Shown piece after piece: positions 1 through 10,181 of a stretch of 64,000 nt of DNA. Below the pieces are notes generated by a model. That model was not told the origin of the DNA and searched no databases. It was given only the letters and a program-made list of their open reading frames with translations. The first letter of the stretch is position 1, and each line of letters starts with the position of its first letter. The DNA is taken from contig NC_080043.1 of the NCBI RefSeq assembly GCF_012489685.1, positions 53,404,289 through 53,468,288 on the forward strand, read 5' to 3'. The position numbers and the translations under genes are program-made. The stretch comes from Lotus japonicus. Its lineage: Eukaryota > Streptophyta > Magnoliopsida > Fabales > Fabaceae.

Positions 1-1484
1 GGAAAATTGTAGATTTGCCTCAAGGAGTGAAGCCCATAGGAAATAAGTGGGTTTATAGAATTAAAAGGAATGCAGATGGGACACTAGCTAGATACAAAGC
101 CAGATTAGTTGCTAAAGGTTATAATCAAATAGAAGGCTTAGATTATTTTGATACATTTTCACCTGTTGCAAAGCTCACAACAGTCAGAATGGTTTTAGCT
201 TTAGCAGCAGCACAAAATTGGCATCTACATCAGTTAGATGTAGATAATGCTTTTTTGCATGGTACATTTGTATACATGAACATACCAGCAGGAGTTCCTA
301 CAATGAAGCCTAATCAAGTATGCAAGTTACAAAAATCACTGTATGGACTCAAGCAAGCAAGTAGAAAATGGTATGAAAAACTCTCTTCCCATCTCAGAAA
401 TCTTGGTTATTCACAAGCTACTTCTGATCACTCCTTATTTGTTAAGTTCCAAGATACTCTTTTCACTGGACTACTTGTATATGTTGATGATGTTATACTA
501 TTTGGAAATTGCCTAGCTGAATTTCAAGTAGTAAAGGACTCATTACATACAACTTTTGGTATTAAAGATTTAGGCATTTTGAAATACTTTCTTGGGTTAG
601 AAGTAGCACATTCTTCTTTAGGAATCTCCCTTTGTCAGAGGAAATATTGCCTTAATCTCTTGACAGAAACAGGAACATTAGGAAGCAAGCCTGTTTCTAC
701 TCCTTTGGATCCCTCTTGTAAGCTGGTTGTTAATCAAGGAGAACCTTATTCAGATGCTGCTGCATACAAAAGATTAGTAGGCAGGTTATTATACCTCACT
801 ACTACACGACCAGATATTTCTTTTGCAACTCAGCAGCTTAGTCAGTTTATGAGTAATCCTATGACTGATCATTATAAAGCTGCACTCAGGGTTTTACGGT
901 TTTTGAAAACATCTCCTGGACTAGGTCTGTTCTTCTCTAGAAATACACCTATTTCTATCCAAGGATATTCCGATGCTGACTGGGCAGGGTGTGTCGATAC
1001 TAGAAGGTCTATTTCAGGTTATTGTTTCTACTTAGGGAATTCTTTGGTTTCCTGGAAAGCAAAGAAACAGACTACAGTATCAAGATCTTCTAGTGAAGCA
1101 GAATATCGAGCCTTGGCATATGCAACTTGTGAGTTGCAGTGGTTACTCTATCTGCTTCAAGACTTGAGGCTTACTTGTACCAAAACTCCAGTTCTATTTT
1201 GTGACAACCAAAGTGCTCTATATATTGCTGCAAATCCAGTTTTCCATGAAAGGACCAAACACTTAGAGATTGATTGCCATGTTGTGAGAAACAAGTTGCA
1301 AGCTGGCATTTTGAAGCTCTTGCCCATTCCAACTACTCTTCAAGTGGCAGACATGTTTACCAAAGCTCTTCAGCCTAGAGTTTTTCAGGGGTTCATTGCA
1401 AAGCTTGGCATGGTCAACATCTTCCAATCTTCAGCTTGTGGGAGGGTGTTAAAATGTAAGGACTATTCTGATGATCAGGAATAG
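1..1484 (+). CDS. Copia retrotransposon polyprotein, 3' part (reverse transcriptase and RNase H), cut by window edge
   Basis: The frame is open from the window edge to a TAG at 1484, so only the C-terminal part of a Ty1/copia gag-pol polyprotein is present. The end of the integrase-RT linker comes first. The reverse transcriptase follows, with LHQLDVDNAFLHG near 230-270 and the catalytic YVDDVILFG near 478-504. The copia RNase H contains DADWAGCVDTRRS near 973-1010, SEAEYRALA near 1095-1120 and CDNQSALYIAANP near 1201-1240. The last 38 bases lie inside the proposed 3' LTR, which is common in this superfamily. No frameshift or stop is visible, so this copy may be young, but its gag, protease, integrase and 5' LTR are outside the window. 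The superfamily is certain; the lineage is not assigned. Confidence 0.93.
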   Translation, partial: KIVDLPQGVKPIGNKWVYRIKRNADGTLARYKARLVAKGYNQIEGLDYFDTFSPVAKLTTVRMVLALAAAQNWHLHQLDVDNAFLHGTFVYMNIPAGVPTMKPNQVCKLQKSLYGLKQASRKWYEKLSSHLRNLGYSQATSDHSLFVKFQDTLFTGLLVYVDDVILFGNCLAEFQVVKDSLHTTFGIKDLGILKYFLGLEVAHSSLGISLCQRKYCLNLLTETGTLGSKPVSTPLDPSCKLVVNQGEPYSDAAAYKRLVGRLLYLTTTRPDISFATQQLSQFMSNPMTDHYKAALRVLRFLKTSPGLGLFFSRNTPISIQGYSDADWAGCVDTRRSISGYCFYLGNSLVSWKAKKQTTVSRSSSEAEYRALAYATCELQWLLYLLQDLRLTCTKTPVLFCDNQSALYIAANPVFHERTKHLEIDCHVVRNKLQAGILKLLPIPTTLQVADMFTKALQPRVFQGFIAKLGMVNIFQSSACGRVLKCKDYSDDQE

Positions 1485-1771
1485 TTCAAGGGCCATGTTG
1501 TAATAAGCTAGTTAGTTAGTTTAGAGTTTGTTATGGTTTGTTGTGGTTGTTAGACTAATCTGCTGAGCTGTCAATGCCAGCTGTACAAGTTAGTTACAAT
1601 AAGATAGATTAGCTAGAAGATAATCAACACTATATATAGTGTTCTTCATTGTATCAGAATCATTAGATGAATATACACAAAAATTGTGAATTCCAGAATC
1701 ATCTTCTCCCAATTTTCTCTCTGATTTCTTTGAACCATTGAAGAAGTGAGTTCACTTCCCAAATGGGAACA
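1447..1771 (+). mobile_element. Probable 3' LTR of the left-edge Copia element
   Basis: A purine-rich tract (TTGTGGGAGGG) ends at 1446, directly before TGTTAAAATG, as expected for a polypurine tract and LTR start. A TATA stretch (TATATATAG) lies at 1631-1639. The right end is placed at GGGAACA (1771) because LTRs end in CA, but an earlier CA cannot be excluded. The 5' LTR and target duplication are outside the window, so the right edge is tentative. Confidence 0.55.
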
Positions 1772-1829
1772 GACGTTTCACATAGATGAAATTGGAGCAC
1801 TCACGCGTTCGAATATTTAAGCAGGACTG

Positions 1830-1890
1830 GAGTCTAGAGAGGATGTTTCGGATTCTAGAGAGGATGTTTCAAATTCTAGGGAGGACGTTG
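1830..1890. repeat. Short tandem repeat, three diverged units of 20-21 bp
   Basis: Three adjacent units with the core TCTAGAGAGGATGTTTC are seen at 1830-1849, 1850-1870 and 1871-1890, the last with several changes. Nothing else is recognised in them. Confidence 0.7.
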
Positions 1891-3258
1891 AATTCCAATT
1901 CTGATTCTCCCACTAAATCTCATAGTGTAAGATGAGACACAGTTGACCAACGTTATAGTGTGCTTTGTCTAACAATGGGCTAAAACTAGATTACTTTAAT
2001 GGTGAGTTAACTCTATTAATAATAGGGTTCTTGTTTGTAATGACTTATAAAAGGTATTGACACCATATTTTTATTTTTCTTTGGGAAATTTATCCTCAAT
2101 CAAACCATGTAAAACCATTCTCGAACTCCCCTTATTTATTTTCCTCTTCTTCCTTTCTCTTCTAACTCATTTGAGCAAAACAATGTGTTAGTCCAATATG
2201 ATTGTGTAAATAAGATAGACATATGGCGTTATGTAGTTGGGTGATGCAAGTTTCCTTATCATAACTCAAATCTCTTCTCGAGTTTAAATGAATGGATATA
2301 AATCCTAGAATTGCAATAATTTATTATACGTGTATCCTTATAATCTCTTTCAATGTCATAATAAGGATTTAATAACAAGAATAAACATTTCCTACGATAA
2401 CACCTTATAAATTTGGATTTCTTACCTCAGAGTTCACTCAATAATTTTTCTGAAGATGGTATCAAATAAGAATATATGTTGTAGTTTCTTAATTGAATAT
2501 TTCTACTAGACGAGTTATTTCCCTTATCAAAACTCTTGAGTTTTTTTTTGTGAAAGTGACTTAAGTGTTCTCCTCATTCTCTAAGACGACATATGGCGTA
2601 TACATGGTTTTGTTAGCGTGGTAGAGCTGTTTGGACACAGTGAGGATGTACTTGCAGAAGGCACTCTAATGCTCAATTCAATGTGAGAGTTAGAAGAGAA
2701 TTTCATGGTCTTAGAAGAACTAAGATTTGTAAGAATGAATTTTGAGTTAAATAAATGTGTGATCAAACCTCCATTTATAGGCTTTGTCATTCTTTGTCAT
2801 TACCTTTGCAAGTTCATGGGTAGCCTCTATGAAGAGTCTTACAAGTCCAAGGTTGGCTCTAGGCATCCTACCTTAAATGTTTTTATTTCGGCTGTTACAC
2901 GATCGCTCAACCTTTAGCTAGGACGAGGTGTCCATTTACCAAGTCTTCTAGTCCGCTCTTATGGCATTTGTTAGGTGCAAGCCCTCTGGGTCATTTGAGA
3001 TTCTATTCAGACTTTTGGGCCCATTGGAACAAGGGTCTATGGTGAGTTTGAAGGCACCATTTTGTTGTGTATTAGGGGTCTTAGAATTAAGGTGACTAGC
3101 CACACTAGTATTATATCATAGTTAAGAATATTCAATCTAGATCATAATAATGATTAATATATGTTCCCAAAGTTTAATCGCTCATAAAGGTTGCACGTTC
3201 CACCCAAGAACATATACTAACTTTCTAATGTAGTTCGGCAACATAGGTTTTTGGTTGA
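1891..3258. other. Intergenic, no gene recognised
   Basis: AT-rich DNA with frequent stops in all frames. Two short opposite-strand frames around 2581-2917 overlap each other, show no domain and are not called. No terminal repeats were found. Confidence 0.5.
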
Positions 3259-4326
3259 ATGTTAAGAAGTAAGAAAAACAAATTTTATTTTAATTTTAAT
3301 ATAGCTTTCGACATACCCAAATTGCAGAATCATCTACATTACTTAGTTGGATCTCATTCTGTTGTGGGGAACATGGAATTCCAACTCAAGGATTCCACAT
3401 GCTCAGAGCCATCTCAAGGTCAAACATTGGTCAATGAGACTTTGGAGCAACTTGACAATGCAAAAATAATAGTGGAGTCTATAAGAGATAATGTTGCCAA
3501 ATTTGTTCACGACCACAACTCTACTGCTTTGGATGCTGCATTTTGTTTCTTCAGGTATGAGGTAGCAAGATTGAGGTCTGTCATAGAGTCTGCTGAGACT
3601 AAGTTTTTGGAAGAACGGATTCGGAACATGGTCAAGATCAAGAATGTTTATGAGTCAATGGAGCTAATGAAATCAGAATCAAGACAGAGAGAGTTTGAGC
3701 TACAAGCTGAGCTGAAAACAAAGGAAGCTGATATTGAAGAATTGAAGGCAAACCTGATGGATAAGGAAATCAAGTTGCAGGGTATTGTGAAGGAGAATGA
3801 GAAATTGAATTTGAATATGATGCTTGGAAAAAGCTTAATTTCACGCAAAAGGGAATATGATCTTGGAAAAGAGTTTAGAAGATTGGATGAGTGCGCAGAA
3901 AAACTGAATGGCGATCACATGGACAAGCAGGCAACATTACAAAGTTTATATGAAGAGAATATAATGCTGAAGTTTCAAATAGGGAAGGCCACGATGAAAC
4001 TTGAGATTGTCACGGAGGAGGCAGTGAGGTTGGCTGAGCAGATGGAAGTGCTACAAGAAGAAATGTTTGAAACAAAAGAAGAACTGAGAAGGGTGAAGGT
4101 GCAATCTGATCAATGGAGGAAGGCTGTGGAAGCTGCCGCTTCCATGATTTCTGCAGAGAACAATGAGAAACTCACTGAGAGGTCTTTGTCTTTGGATAAC
4201 AAATGCAACCCTCCTAGGAATAGGCCCTCTAATTTCGCTGAAGAAAATAATGATGATTTCCAGAGAAAGAAAGATGGCAACATGTTGAAGAAGATTAAAG
4301 GGTTATGGAAAAAATATATAAAGTAG
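3259..4326 (+). CDS. ICR/RIP-family (interactor of constitutive active ROPs) coiled-coil protein, N-terminally shortened copy
   Basis: The frame encodes 355 residues, largely coiled coil. ICR/RIP proteins link active ROP (Rho of plants) GTPases to effectors at the plasma membrane or microtubules. The match rests on features I recognise from that family: the run ADIEELKANLMDKE (residues about 158-171), repeated short heptad blocks, the conserved block VQSDQWRKAVEAAASM (about 282-297; QWRKAAEAAA in most members and important for ROP binding), and a basic tail MLKKIKGLWKK. The Ser/Pro-rich N-terminal half of typical family members is missing. The start at 3259 is only the first in-frame ATG; the ATG at 3373 (MEFQLKD) is an alternative. 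No intron is needed within the frame. It could be a shortened duplicate gene, the last exon of a longer gene, or a pseudogene whose frame is still open. The family call is fairly sure; function is not. Confidence 0.7.
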   Translation: MLRSKKNKFYFNFNIAFDIPKLQNHLHYLVGSHSVVGNMEFQLKDSTCSEPSQGQTLVNETLEQLDNAKIIVESIRDNVAKFVHDHNSTALDAAFCFFRYEVARLRSVIESAETKFLEERIRNMVKIKNVYESMELMKSESRQREFELQAELKTKEADIEELKANLMDKEIKLQGIVKENEKLNLNMMLGKSLISRKREYDLGKEFRRLDECAEKLNGDHMDKQATLQSLYEENIMLKFQIGKATMKLEIVTEEAVRLAEQMEVLQEEMFETKEELRRVKVQSDQWRKAVEAAASMISAENNEKLTERSLSLDNKCNPPRNRPSNFAEENNDDFQRKKDGNMLKKIKGLWKKYIK

Positions 4327-4799
4327 ATACTATCTTATTCATGATTTGATTTGAATTTGTACTCAAGAAGAATTGTCTTTCTAGAGCTTTTATGTTTTGA
4401 TACTTTCCTTTTTTACTGTGCCAATGATGCCTATTGCCCTGTTTTGACTTTGGGAAACTTTGTTTGGATGGTTGGTAATTAGTTGTGTAATGGATTAGAT
4501 TGTTTTACATAATTTATCCTTCACCTATCTATAAAATGATTATTTTTTAAATTCCGCAAACTTATGATGGGGGGCGGTCTCTCATTCCAAGACAAGGAAA
4601 GTTGTTGGGCTAAAAGAGCTTTTACATAAAACTTACATTTACCTCATCCAAAGAGGACTAGTGGGGATCAAACCTGTGACCTGTCAAATACGACACTTGT
4701 CACTAGTAGCAGAAAATGATTATTTGGTTTGGACCTTTTTTTTTTTGCTGCTTCAGAAAAGTACAAAAAAACATACTAATGCCTAGTAAATCTCTCAAC
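4327..4799. other. 3' flank of the ICR-like gene and spacer
   Basis: AT-rich sequence that may contain the 3' UTR of the ICR-like gene. Around 4660-4690 there is GGGGATCAAACCTGTGACC, which on the minus strand resembles a Pol III B-box as in tRNA-derived SINEs. No full SINE was delimited. Confidence 0.35.
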
Positions 4800-5550
4800 C
4801 GAAGATGACGAATCTCCTGATGAGGAAAATTTAAAATGCGGACCCCGGGATCGGGGGTAGCTCACTCTCAAAGAAGCCAGATGATCTACCACCGTATTAA
4901 TCTCCCTACTAATACCATTGAGCTCAATTGTCCAATCTTTGTGCAGCCAAGCCTAGATCTTCGAGAGGATAGGCCTGAAGCGAACATTCTCCACCTCCTT
5001 GAAGGTCGCTAACAAGTCTGTTCAATCCACCTCATAGATGATTTGTTCATACCCTCGACTCCAAGCAACCACTAGATCGTCCCTAAGAGCCATGGCTTCA
5101 GCCTGAAGCGCACCTCCCAAAACCTCAAAAGAATGGAACGCAACCAGCTAGTTTCCTCTTTCATCGCGCGCGACACAGACACCTCCCATACATTCTCGGT
5201 TGCTCTATTACCACACTCTAAACCTTGAGGATCCAAAAAATTAACAAACCGATCGTGGTCATGGCGAATTCTTCGACAAGCTTCATGAATTGACCAAGAC
5301 GAGGATTCAATGATCATATCATTTCGCCACTTCCACGCCCCCCGTAGGGTTGCATCAAACCTGGTTCCCTGGCTTCCCCGGGCATGCACAATCCACCCTT
5401 TCACCTCTTGATGCATAAAACCTGGCCAACTGATAGCCCCAATCCTCCTCCAAAATTCCATGGAGTGCGGACAATCTCGAAGGCAATGAAGAATGGTTTT
5501 TGACTACACTGAACAACGCGTCCAGGATGGAGACTGCGACATGTGACAAG
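4800..5550 (-). pseudogene. LINE (L1-type) 3' relic: zinc-binding RT tail and RNase H domain
   Basis: On the minus strand, about 5540 down to 5460 encodes a tail like ILHCLRDCPHS, typical of the zf-RVT region at the end of plant L1-type reverse transcriptases. It continues into a 129-residue frame (5461-5072) with EFWRRIGAISWPGF and a WKWRND block. After a frame change near 5100 come pieces such as QAEAMALRDDLVVAWSRG, the signature of the RVT_3 type RNase H. There is a stop in the tail and at least one frameshift, so it is dead. The endonuclease and catalytic RT parts are absent, which fits the 5' truncation usual for LINE copies or later decay. No poly(A) tail or target duplication was delimited. 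Confidence 0.7.
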
Positions 5551-6466
5551 AGAACCGGTATTGTACTTTCTGCGAAAAAATATGTATCTTGAATGAAGTA
5601 AAACCTCGAAGGCAGTATTTTATTTTGTAAGATAAATGTTCAAAATAAATATGTCTATATATACATATTTTTTACAACGGAAAATAAATTTCTCTACATT
5701 AGATGTTAGTAATAAATATCAAAATACTAAAACCAAATCAAACTTTATAAGGACCCTCAAAAAAGGTTAGGATCTCTCATTTTAATAATGCAAATCCAAT
5801 CTATAAAGAGAAGACGTAACAAGAGGTAAAAAGGAGAATGAAACACTCTTTCCTTAGAAATTCATATCAAATACTGATTCTTTACCCACTTTGATAGAAA
5901 CAAATCAAAACAGTCCCATGTTTTTATCAGAATTATAGGAATGGGTTATGTGTACTGTTCATTCGATTTAATCAAATCCCCAATTTCAAATTTTCAATTC
6001 AATTCCCATACTTAGAACCAAAGCGAGGGAAAGAAAAATGATTTAGGAAGAGTTATAGGAATGGGTTATGTTTCTTTCAATTTCTTTTTGGTGTCCATTT
6101 TAGGTAACAAAGGCTTGGGCACAAAAAAATTGTGAAATACCAAAATTTACTAGTGGTCTTTTACGGTAGAAAACTTGAACAATATAAATAATTTTCAAGT
6201 TTTTTGGCAGGAAAGAATATAAAAAGAAATGAAAGAAAAAAATTTGTGTGATATCTGAATTAATAATCGTTACAATTTCATTATTTTCATATCAATCTCT
6301 AGAAATAACTAATATCTCAATTAATAATTATATATTAACATTTGAAGTAGTTTTAAAATAATTTTAAGAATTAATTAAATTTATTAGCATTATAAATTAT
6401 AATTTGTATTTGCTATAGCCTTTTCTCTCCATTCACCATCTAACTTCCTAGTAGGTCTGTAAATTA
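5551..6466. other. Intergenic, AT-rich, no gene recognised
   Basis: No domain, terminal repeat or RNA gene was seen. A short phrase around AGAGTTATAGGAATGGGTTATGT occurs near 5930-5950 and again near 6050-6070, a minor direct repeat. Confidence 0.45.
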
Positions 6467-6800
6467 CAAGTTAGCGTGCATTGCACTATCATATTATTGG
6501 GTTAGACTGAGTGACATAAGTTTGGGCCTCAACCTAGCCCAAACCTTTTTTTACTTAATCTGGCCCTTTACGTTGACAAAAACAAAACTTTTTTTTATGC
6601 AATGATACTTTACAAATTTTCTTAAAGAGGTTAATTAAAAATGGCTCAAAAGTCAACCTATTTAGCTTGCTTTTTTCAAAAAAAAAAAAAAATATTAGGT
6701 TAGACAAAAAATGAATTACTTAACAAAGAGATATTGGGTGAATTAATATTGAGTTAGAGCGGATTGGGCCAAATTTCAATTTAAATTATGCTTAAATGTT
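6467..6800. repeat. Diverged tandem duplication, copy 1
   Basis: This segment matches 6996-7647 in the same order and orientation once the MITE at 7007-7304 is removed. Shared landmarks are CAAGTTAGC at the start, TTTGGGCC..AACCT.GCCCAAA, CCCTTTACGTTGACAAAA, GGCTCAAAAGTCAACCTATTTAGCTT and TTAAATTAT.CTTAAATGTT at the end. By eye the copies are about 85% alike. The distance between starts is 529 bp. No coding content. Confidence 0.8.
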
Positions 6801-6995
6801 TTTTTTTTAATGTTATTTGTCCAATCCATATTTTTGCCAAATATTTTGTATTTGTACATAGAATATAGATCTTAATTATTCTACTTTTTAATTTTTTTTT
6901 AATGGATATACATTGTTGGTGTAAATCAATTTTATACTGATTATGACAACCAGTCACAACATGCTATATAAAAAAATAACAATTTTCATTTTAAA

Positions 6996-7647
6996 CAAGT
7001 TAGCATCAGGGCCGGTCCCGACATTTTGGAGGCCCTGGGTTAATAATAAAAATGGACCCCTAAATTTTTTTTTGGAGAAAGTTTAATAGATACACTAAAC
7101 CAAAAAAAGGCCTTTTACAGCGCTTTGGACCTCTAGCCGCTGTAAAATAGTATACAGCGGTACGAAGCGCTGTAAAAGATGGACTATTTACAGCGCTTTT
7201 TTAAGGAAAAACGCTGTAAAAAGTATTCGAATTTTTTTTGAGGCCCCTTCTTTTTGGAGGCCCTGGGCTGTGGGCCTGCTTGCACAGGCCCAGGGCCGGC
7301 CCTGGTTAGCATGCATGGAACAATCATATTTTTGGGTCAGGCTGATTCACATAAATTTGGGCCTTAACCTGGCCCAAATATTTTTTTACTTAACATGGCC
7401 CTTTACGTTGACAAAAGCAAAACTTCTTTTCTTGAAGTGATAAAAACAAAACTTAACCGTTTATCTTAAAGAAGTTAATTAAAAAATGGCTCAAAAGTCA
7501 ACCTATTTAGCTTACTGTTTTAAGAAAAAAAAAAAACCTTATTACGTTAGACAAAAATTGAATTACTTAACAAAGATATATTTATTTAATCAATATTGAG
7601 TAAGAACGGATTGGGTCAAATTTCAGTTTAAATTATACTTAAATGTT
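6996..7647. repeat. Diverged tandem duplication, copy 2, carrying a MITE
   Basis: Second copy of the sequence at 6467-6800, split by the hAT-type MITE at 7007-7304. The repeated match starts at the CAAGTTAGC shared with copy 1, only a few bases before the MITE's target duplication. The order of events is therefore duplication first and MITE second, because copy 1 has no MITE and retains the unduplicated site (GTTAGCGT). Confidence 0.8.
7007..7304. mobile_element. Non-autonomous hAT-type MITE, 298 bp, TSD GTTAGCAT
   Basis: The element starts CAGGGCCGG and ends CCGGCCCTG, giving a perfect 9-bp terminal inverted repeat. Both sides carry the same 8-bp duplication GTTAGCAT (6999-7006 and 7305-7312); 8 bp is the signature of hAT transposition. 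The subterminal region has further inverted blocks (GGAGGCCCTGGG at both ends). The middle (about 7100-7225) holds several copies of ACAGCGCT / AGCGCTGT in both orientations, resembling transposase-binding subterminal repeats, and may be a separate older insertion starting near CACTAAACC (7093). No transposase is encoded, so movement would need a hAT transposase from elsewhere. Confidence 0.92.
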
Positions 7648-7931
7648 CCCAGTATTGGTGTTTTCTCTTTTTGTTTCTGATCCCGGTCCTTCCCGTAGAG
7701 GTTCTTTTGGGGTGCCCCTTTCTTTCTAGCTCGAGGTTGTTTGGTTTGATGTTTCATCGTTTTGTGGTTGTTTTGTTGGTTGCGCTTGTTTTTTAGGTTG
7801 GGGCTTTGGTTTTCTGGTGGTGTTTTTTGGGTTTTTATTGTGCTACTCCGCGGGTTTTTGAGGGGTCAGCTATTACTCTTTAGATTTGTGGCTTTGTTTC
7901 TAGATCTTTTTTCTTCTTCAGAGGTGGACGA
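7648..7931. other. G/T-rich spacer, no gene recognised
   Basis: Strongly G/T-rich on the plus strand, rather like the 3' UTR of plant LINEs, but without a neighbouring LINE coding region. The open frame at 7762-7995 is composed of Leu, Phe, Gly and Val from this base bias and runs into the LTR stub, so it is not called as a gene. Confidence 0.35.
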
Positions 7932-8430
7932 TGTAACGCCCCGATTTTCGAGGGTCACTTTAGCTACCTTTTCACAAATTGAATATGTTGACTAAACTTT
8001 TGGAGTTCCAAAAATGCGAGTATATTTTTTTTTTCAAAATATGCTCTTAACAAATGCATAGTAATTACCCAATAATAGATAACTTTATATCCATAAATAT
8101 TCGTACAAATAAGTCTTCAAAAGAAATATAAAAAGACTGCTTATGCCCGACAAGCTCCTTGTGATCTCCACACTGGGTGGACCACAAAATAGCAAAACAT
8201 CGGAACCTACCCTTCTACTAAAACCAAAATAATACAAACTCATATGATCATCCTACAAGCTTCAACCAACAATGGTAAGCTTTCTACCCAAAAGGATCAA
8301 GCCTTATACGAGACTCTATTCCTCCTCCGAGGCATTCTCCTCGACAGTCGAACAATCGATTTCTGATAAGATCTGCAACAGGGTTCTGGCATCAGCAGAC
8401 ATGTAATCAATCCCACAAACGACTTACGGT
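7932..8430 (+). mobile_element. Truncated LTR start of a Gypsy element related to the D/E family
   Basis: Begins TGTAACGCCCCGATTTTCG, followed by GGTCACTTTAG and an AT-rich stretch. Element E's LTRs share this order (TGTAACACCCCGATTTCGG, GCGTCACTTTAG, then AT-rich). Similarity fades within a few hundred bases, and the right border with the Sirevirus relic J is placed only approximately. No second LTR or target duplication was found. Confidence 0.5.
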
Positions 8431-8439
8431 GCACTTCAC

Positions 8440-10181
8440 CGAGATGATACAAAGGCATGGCACTTCATCACATCCTCATGGTAGATCTGAGAAGAAGGCG
8501 AAAAGTATAACTTTTGTGTCCAACACTGAAGAAGATGAAGATCAGAGGGAGAGGATACTGATGCAAGTATTTCATAAGTTATATCATTTCTTAACAAAGC
8601 GTTGAAGAGTTTGGGCATAACGTCAAATACAAATGTCCTGGACAATGTGTCGGACAATGTGAAGAATACTGAATTTCAACTCAAGGGCAAACATGAGAAT
8701 GATACAACCAAGGATATTCATGTAAAGGCTCTCATTGGAAAGTACTACTATGATGCTGAGTCAAGTGATGGTGATGAGGTAATCTCAAATGAAGAACTAG
8801 TTGAAACCTACAAATTGTTGCTGGCTAAGTGGAAGGAATCATGTACTTGCAACTTGGTTGCTGAGAAGAAGCAACTTCAGAGTAATAACTCCAACTTGCA
8901 AGAAGAAGTAAAGACCATCAGCAAGTTGCGTGAGGAGAATGAGAAGCTTTAGAGCACTAATGCTAGTTTGCAAGAAGAAGTAAAGAACGTCAGTAATCTA
9001 CTTGCGGAAAAGAAGCAACTTCTAATCATCAATGGTAGCTTACAAGAGGAAGTTACTCTTTTGAACTCCAAGCTTGAAGGTATGACAATGTCTATTCGTA
9101 TGATGAATAATAGTACTAATGTGTTAGAGGAGATTCTGGAAGTTGGGAAAACAATTGGAGATATGGAAGGGATAGACTTCAGCTACAAGAATGCAAATAA
9201 GTTTGTTTCATCTGAAAAGAAAATTAAGCAACAAATGCCAAACCCAATGTTGCATCATTCTGTACGACATGTGTACCCTTAGTTCAGAAAATCCAAAAAA
9301 TCTACTTAGAGATGTCATCACTGTGGCAAACTTGGTCATATAAGGTCCTACTGTTACAAGCTATATGGATATCCTCAGTCTCATGATCATGCAAGGACTA
9401 ATGCACAAGTAGCTCCAGCAAGGAAAGAGTGGAAACCAAGAGGGCTTAAAGAGAAAGAGAAGAAAGAGATTGTGAAGGCTCCTAGTCATTTTCTCAGGAC
9501 CAACAAGGATGTTGCTGTTGTACTAGATAAGAAGGAAGGAAAGAAGGAGAGTATGTGTACCAAGACAAGATCTCTTAAATGGAAGAAAGTTTATGTTAGT
9601 GATTCAAAGACGAATGTTGAACCATATGTGAAGGACATTATGCCCTCTGCTAGGAAAAAGGTAAGTGACAAGAGAGTTCCTGTGAATGTTCCCCCTGCTC
9701 CTCTCCTCTAGACAATATGTCATTCCATCCTAAAGCAAGTGTTCAGAAGTGGAAATGTGTTTGTCAGGGAAAGATTGCTTGTGAGAGAGAGTGTAGTCAA
9801 GAAGCTCTGGAGTGCAAGGAGATCATGGACTTTCTTGCTGAAGTTGGTCTGCAATAACTCTATGACCATTTGTTCTGTGTATTGTTCTGTGCACCAAGTG
9901 TACTTTCCTGAAGCACCTTTGCCAAATTGTGCTAATAAGGGGGAGTAGTAGTAGCAGTTGTGTGTTTGTTGTTGTTGTGTTGTTACTGCTGGCTGTTTGG
10001 TAACTACTGTGTAGTTTATATTTTGCACTTAGCTGCTGCAAATAGCTATGTTTCTGGAAGGTTCTAACTGTGCTACCTTGATATATTCTATTTAGTCTGA
10101 TATGTTGATTCAAGCTTCTCAAGTCCGAGGATCATATGTGGTGGTATGTTGTATTAGCTAAAATTTGACAAAGGGGGAGAT
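8440..10181 (+). pseudogene. Sirevirus-type Copia relic 'J': gag C-terminus fused to env-like C-terminus, pol deleted
   Basis: Around 8490-8530 the sequence encodes KSITFVSNTEEDED, the same stretch as in element A's gag (KSITFVSNTDEDDD). A coiled coil follows (8602-9282, with SLQEEV and NLQEEV repeats) and a CCHC zinc knuckle CHHCGKLGHIRSYC near 9313-9354. No protease, integrase or RT follows. Instead 9472-9711 continues, after a frameshift near 9705, into a block like NMSFHPKASVQKWK and ECKEIMDFLAEVGL that I recognise from the env-like ORF of Sireviruses. Stops occur at 8950, 9280 and 9309. A polypurine tract (AAAGGGGGAGA) at 10170-10180 leads into the LTR. J therefore lost its 5' LTR, gag N-terminus and pol, but kept its 3' end. 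Confidence 0.75.

Noticed and set aside
2581..2917. Two small overlapping ORFs on opposite strands
   Set aside because: No domain, no supporting signals, and they overlap each other. Chance frames in AT-rich DNA.
7762..7995. 77-codon hydrophobic ORF
   Set aside because: Composition follows the G/T-rich base bias, and it runs into a Gypsy LTR stub. Not a membrane protein gene on this evidence.
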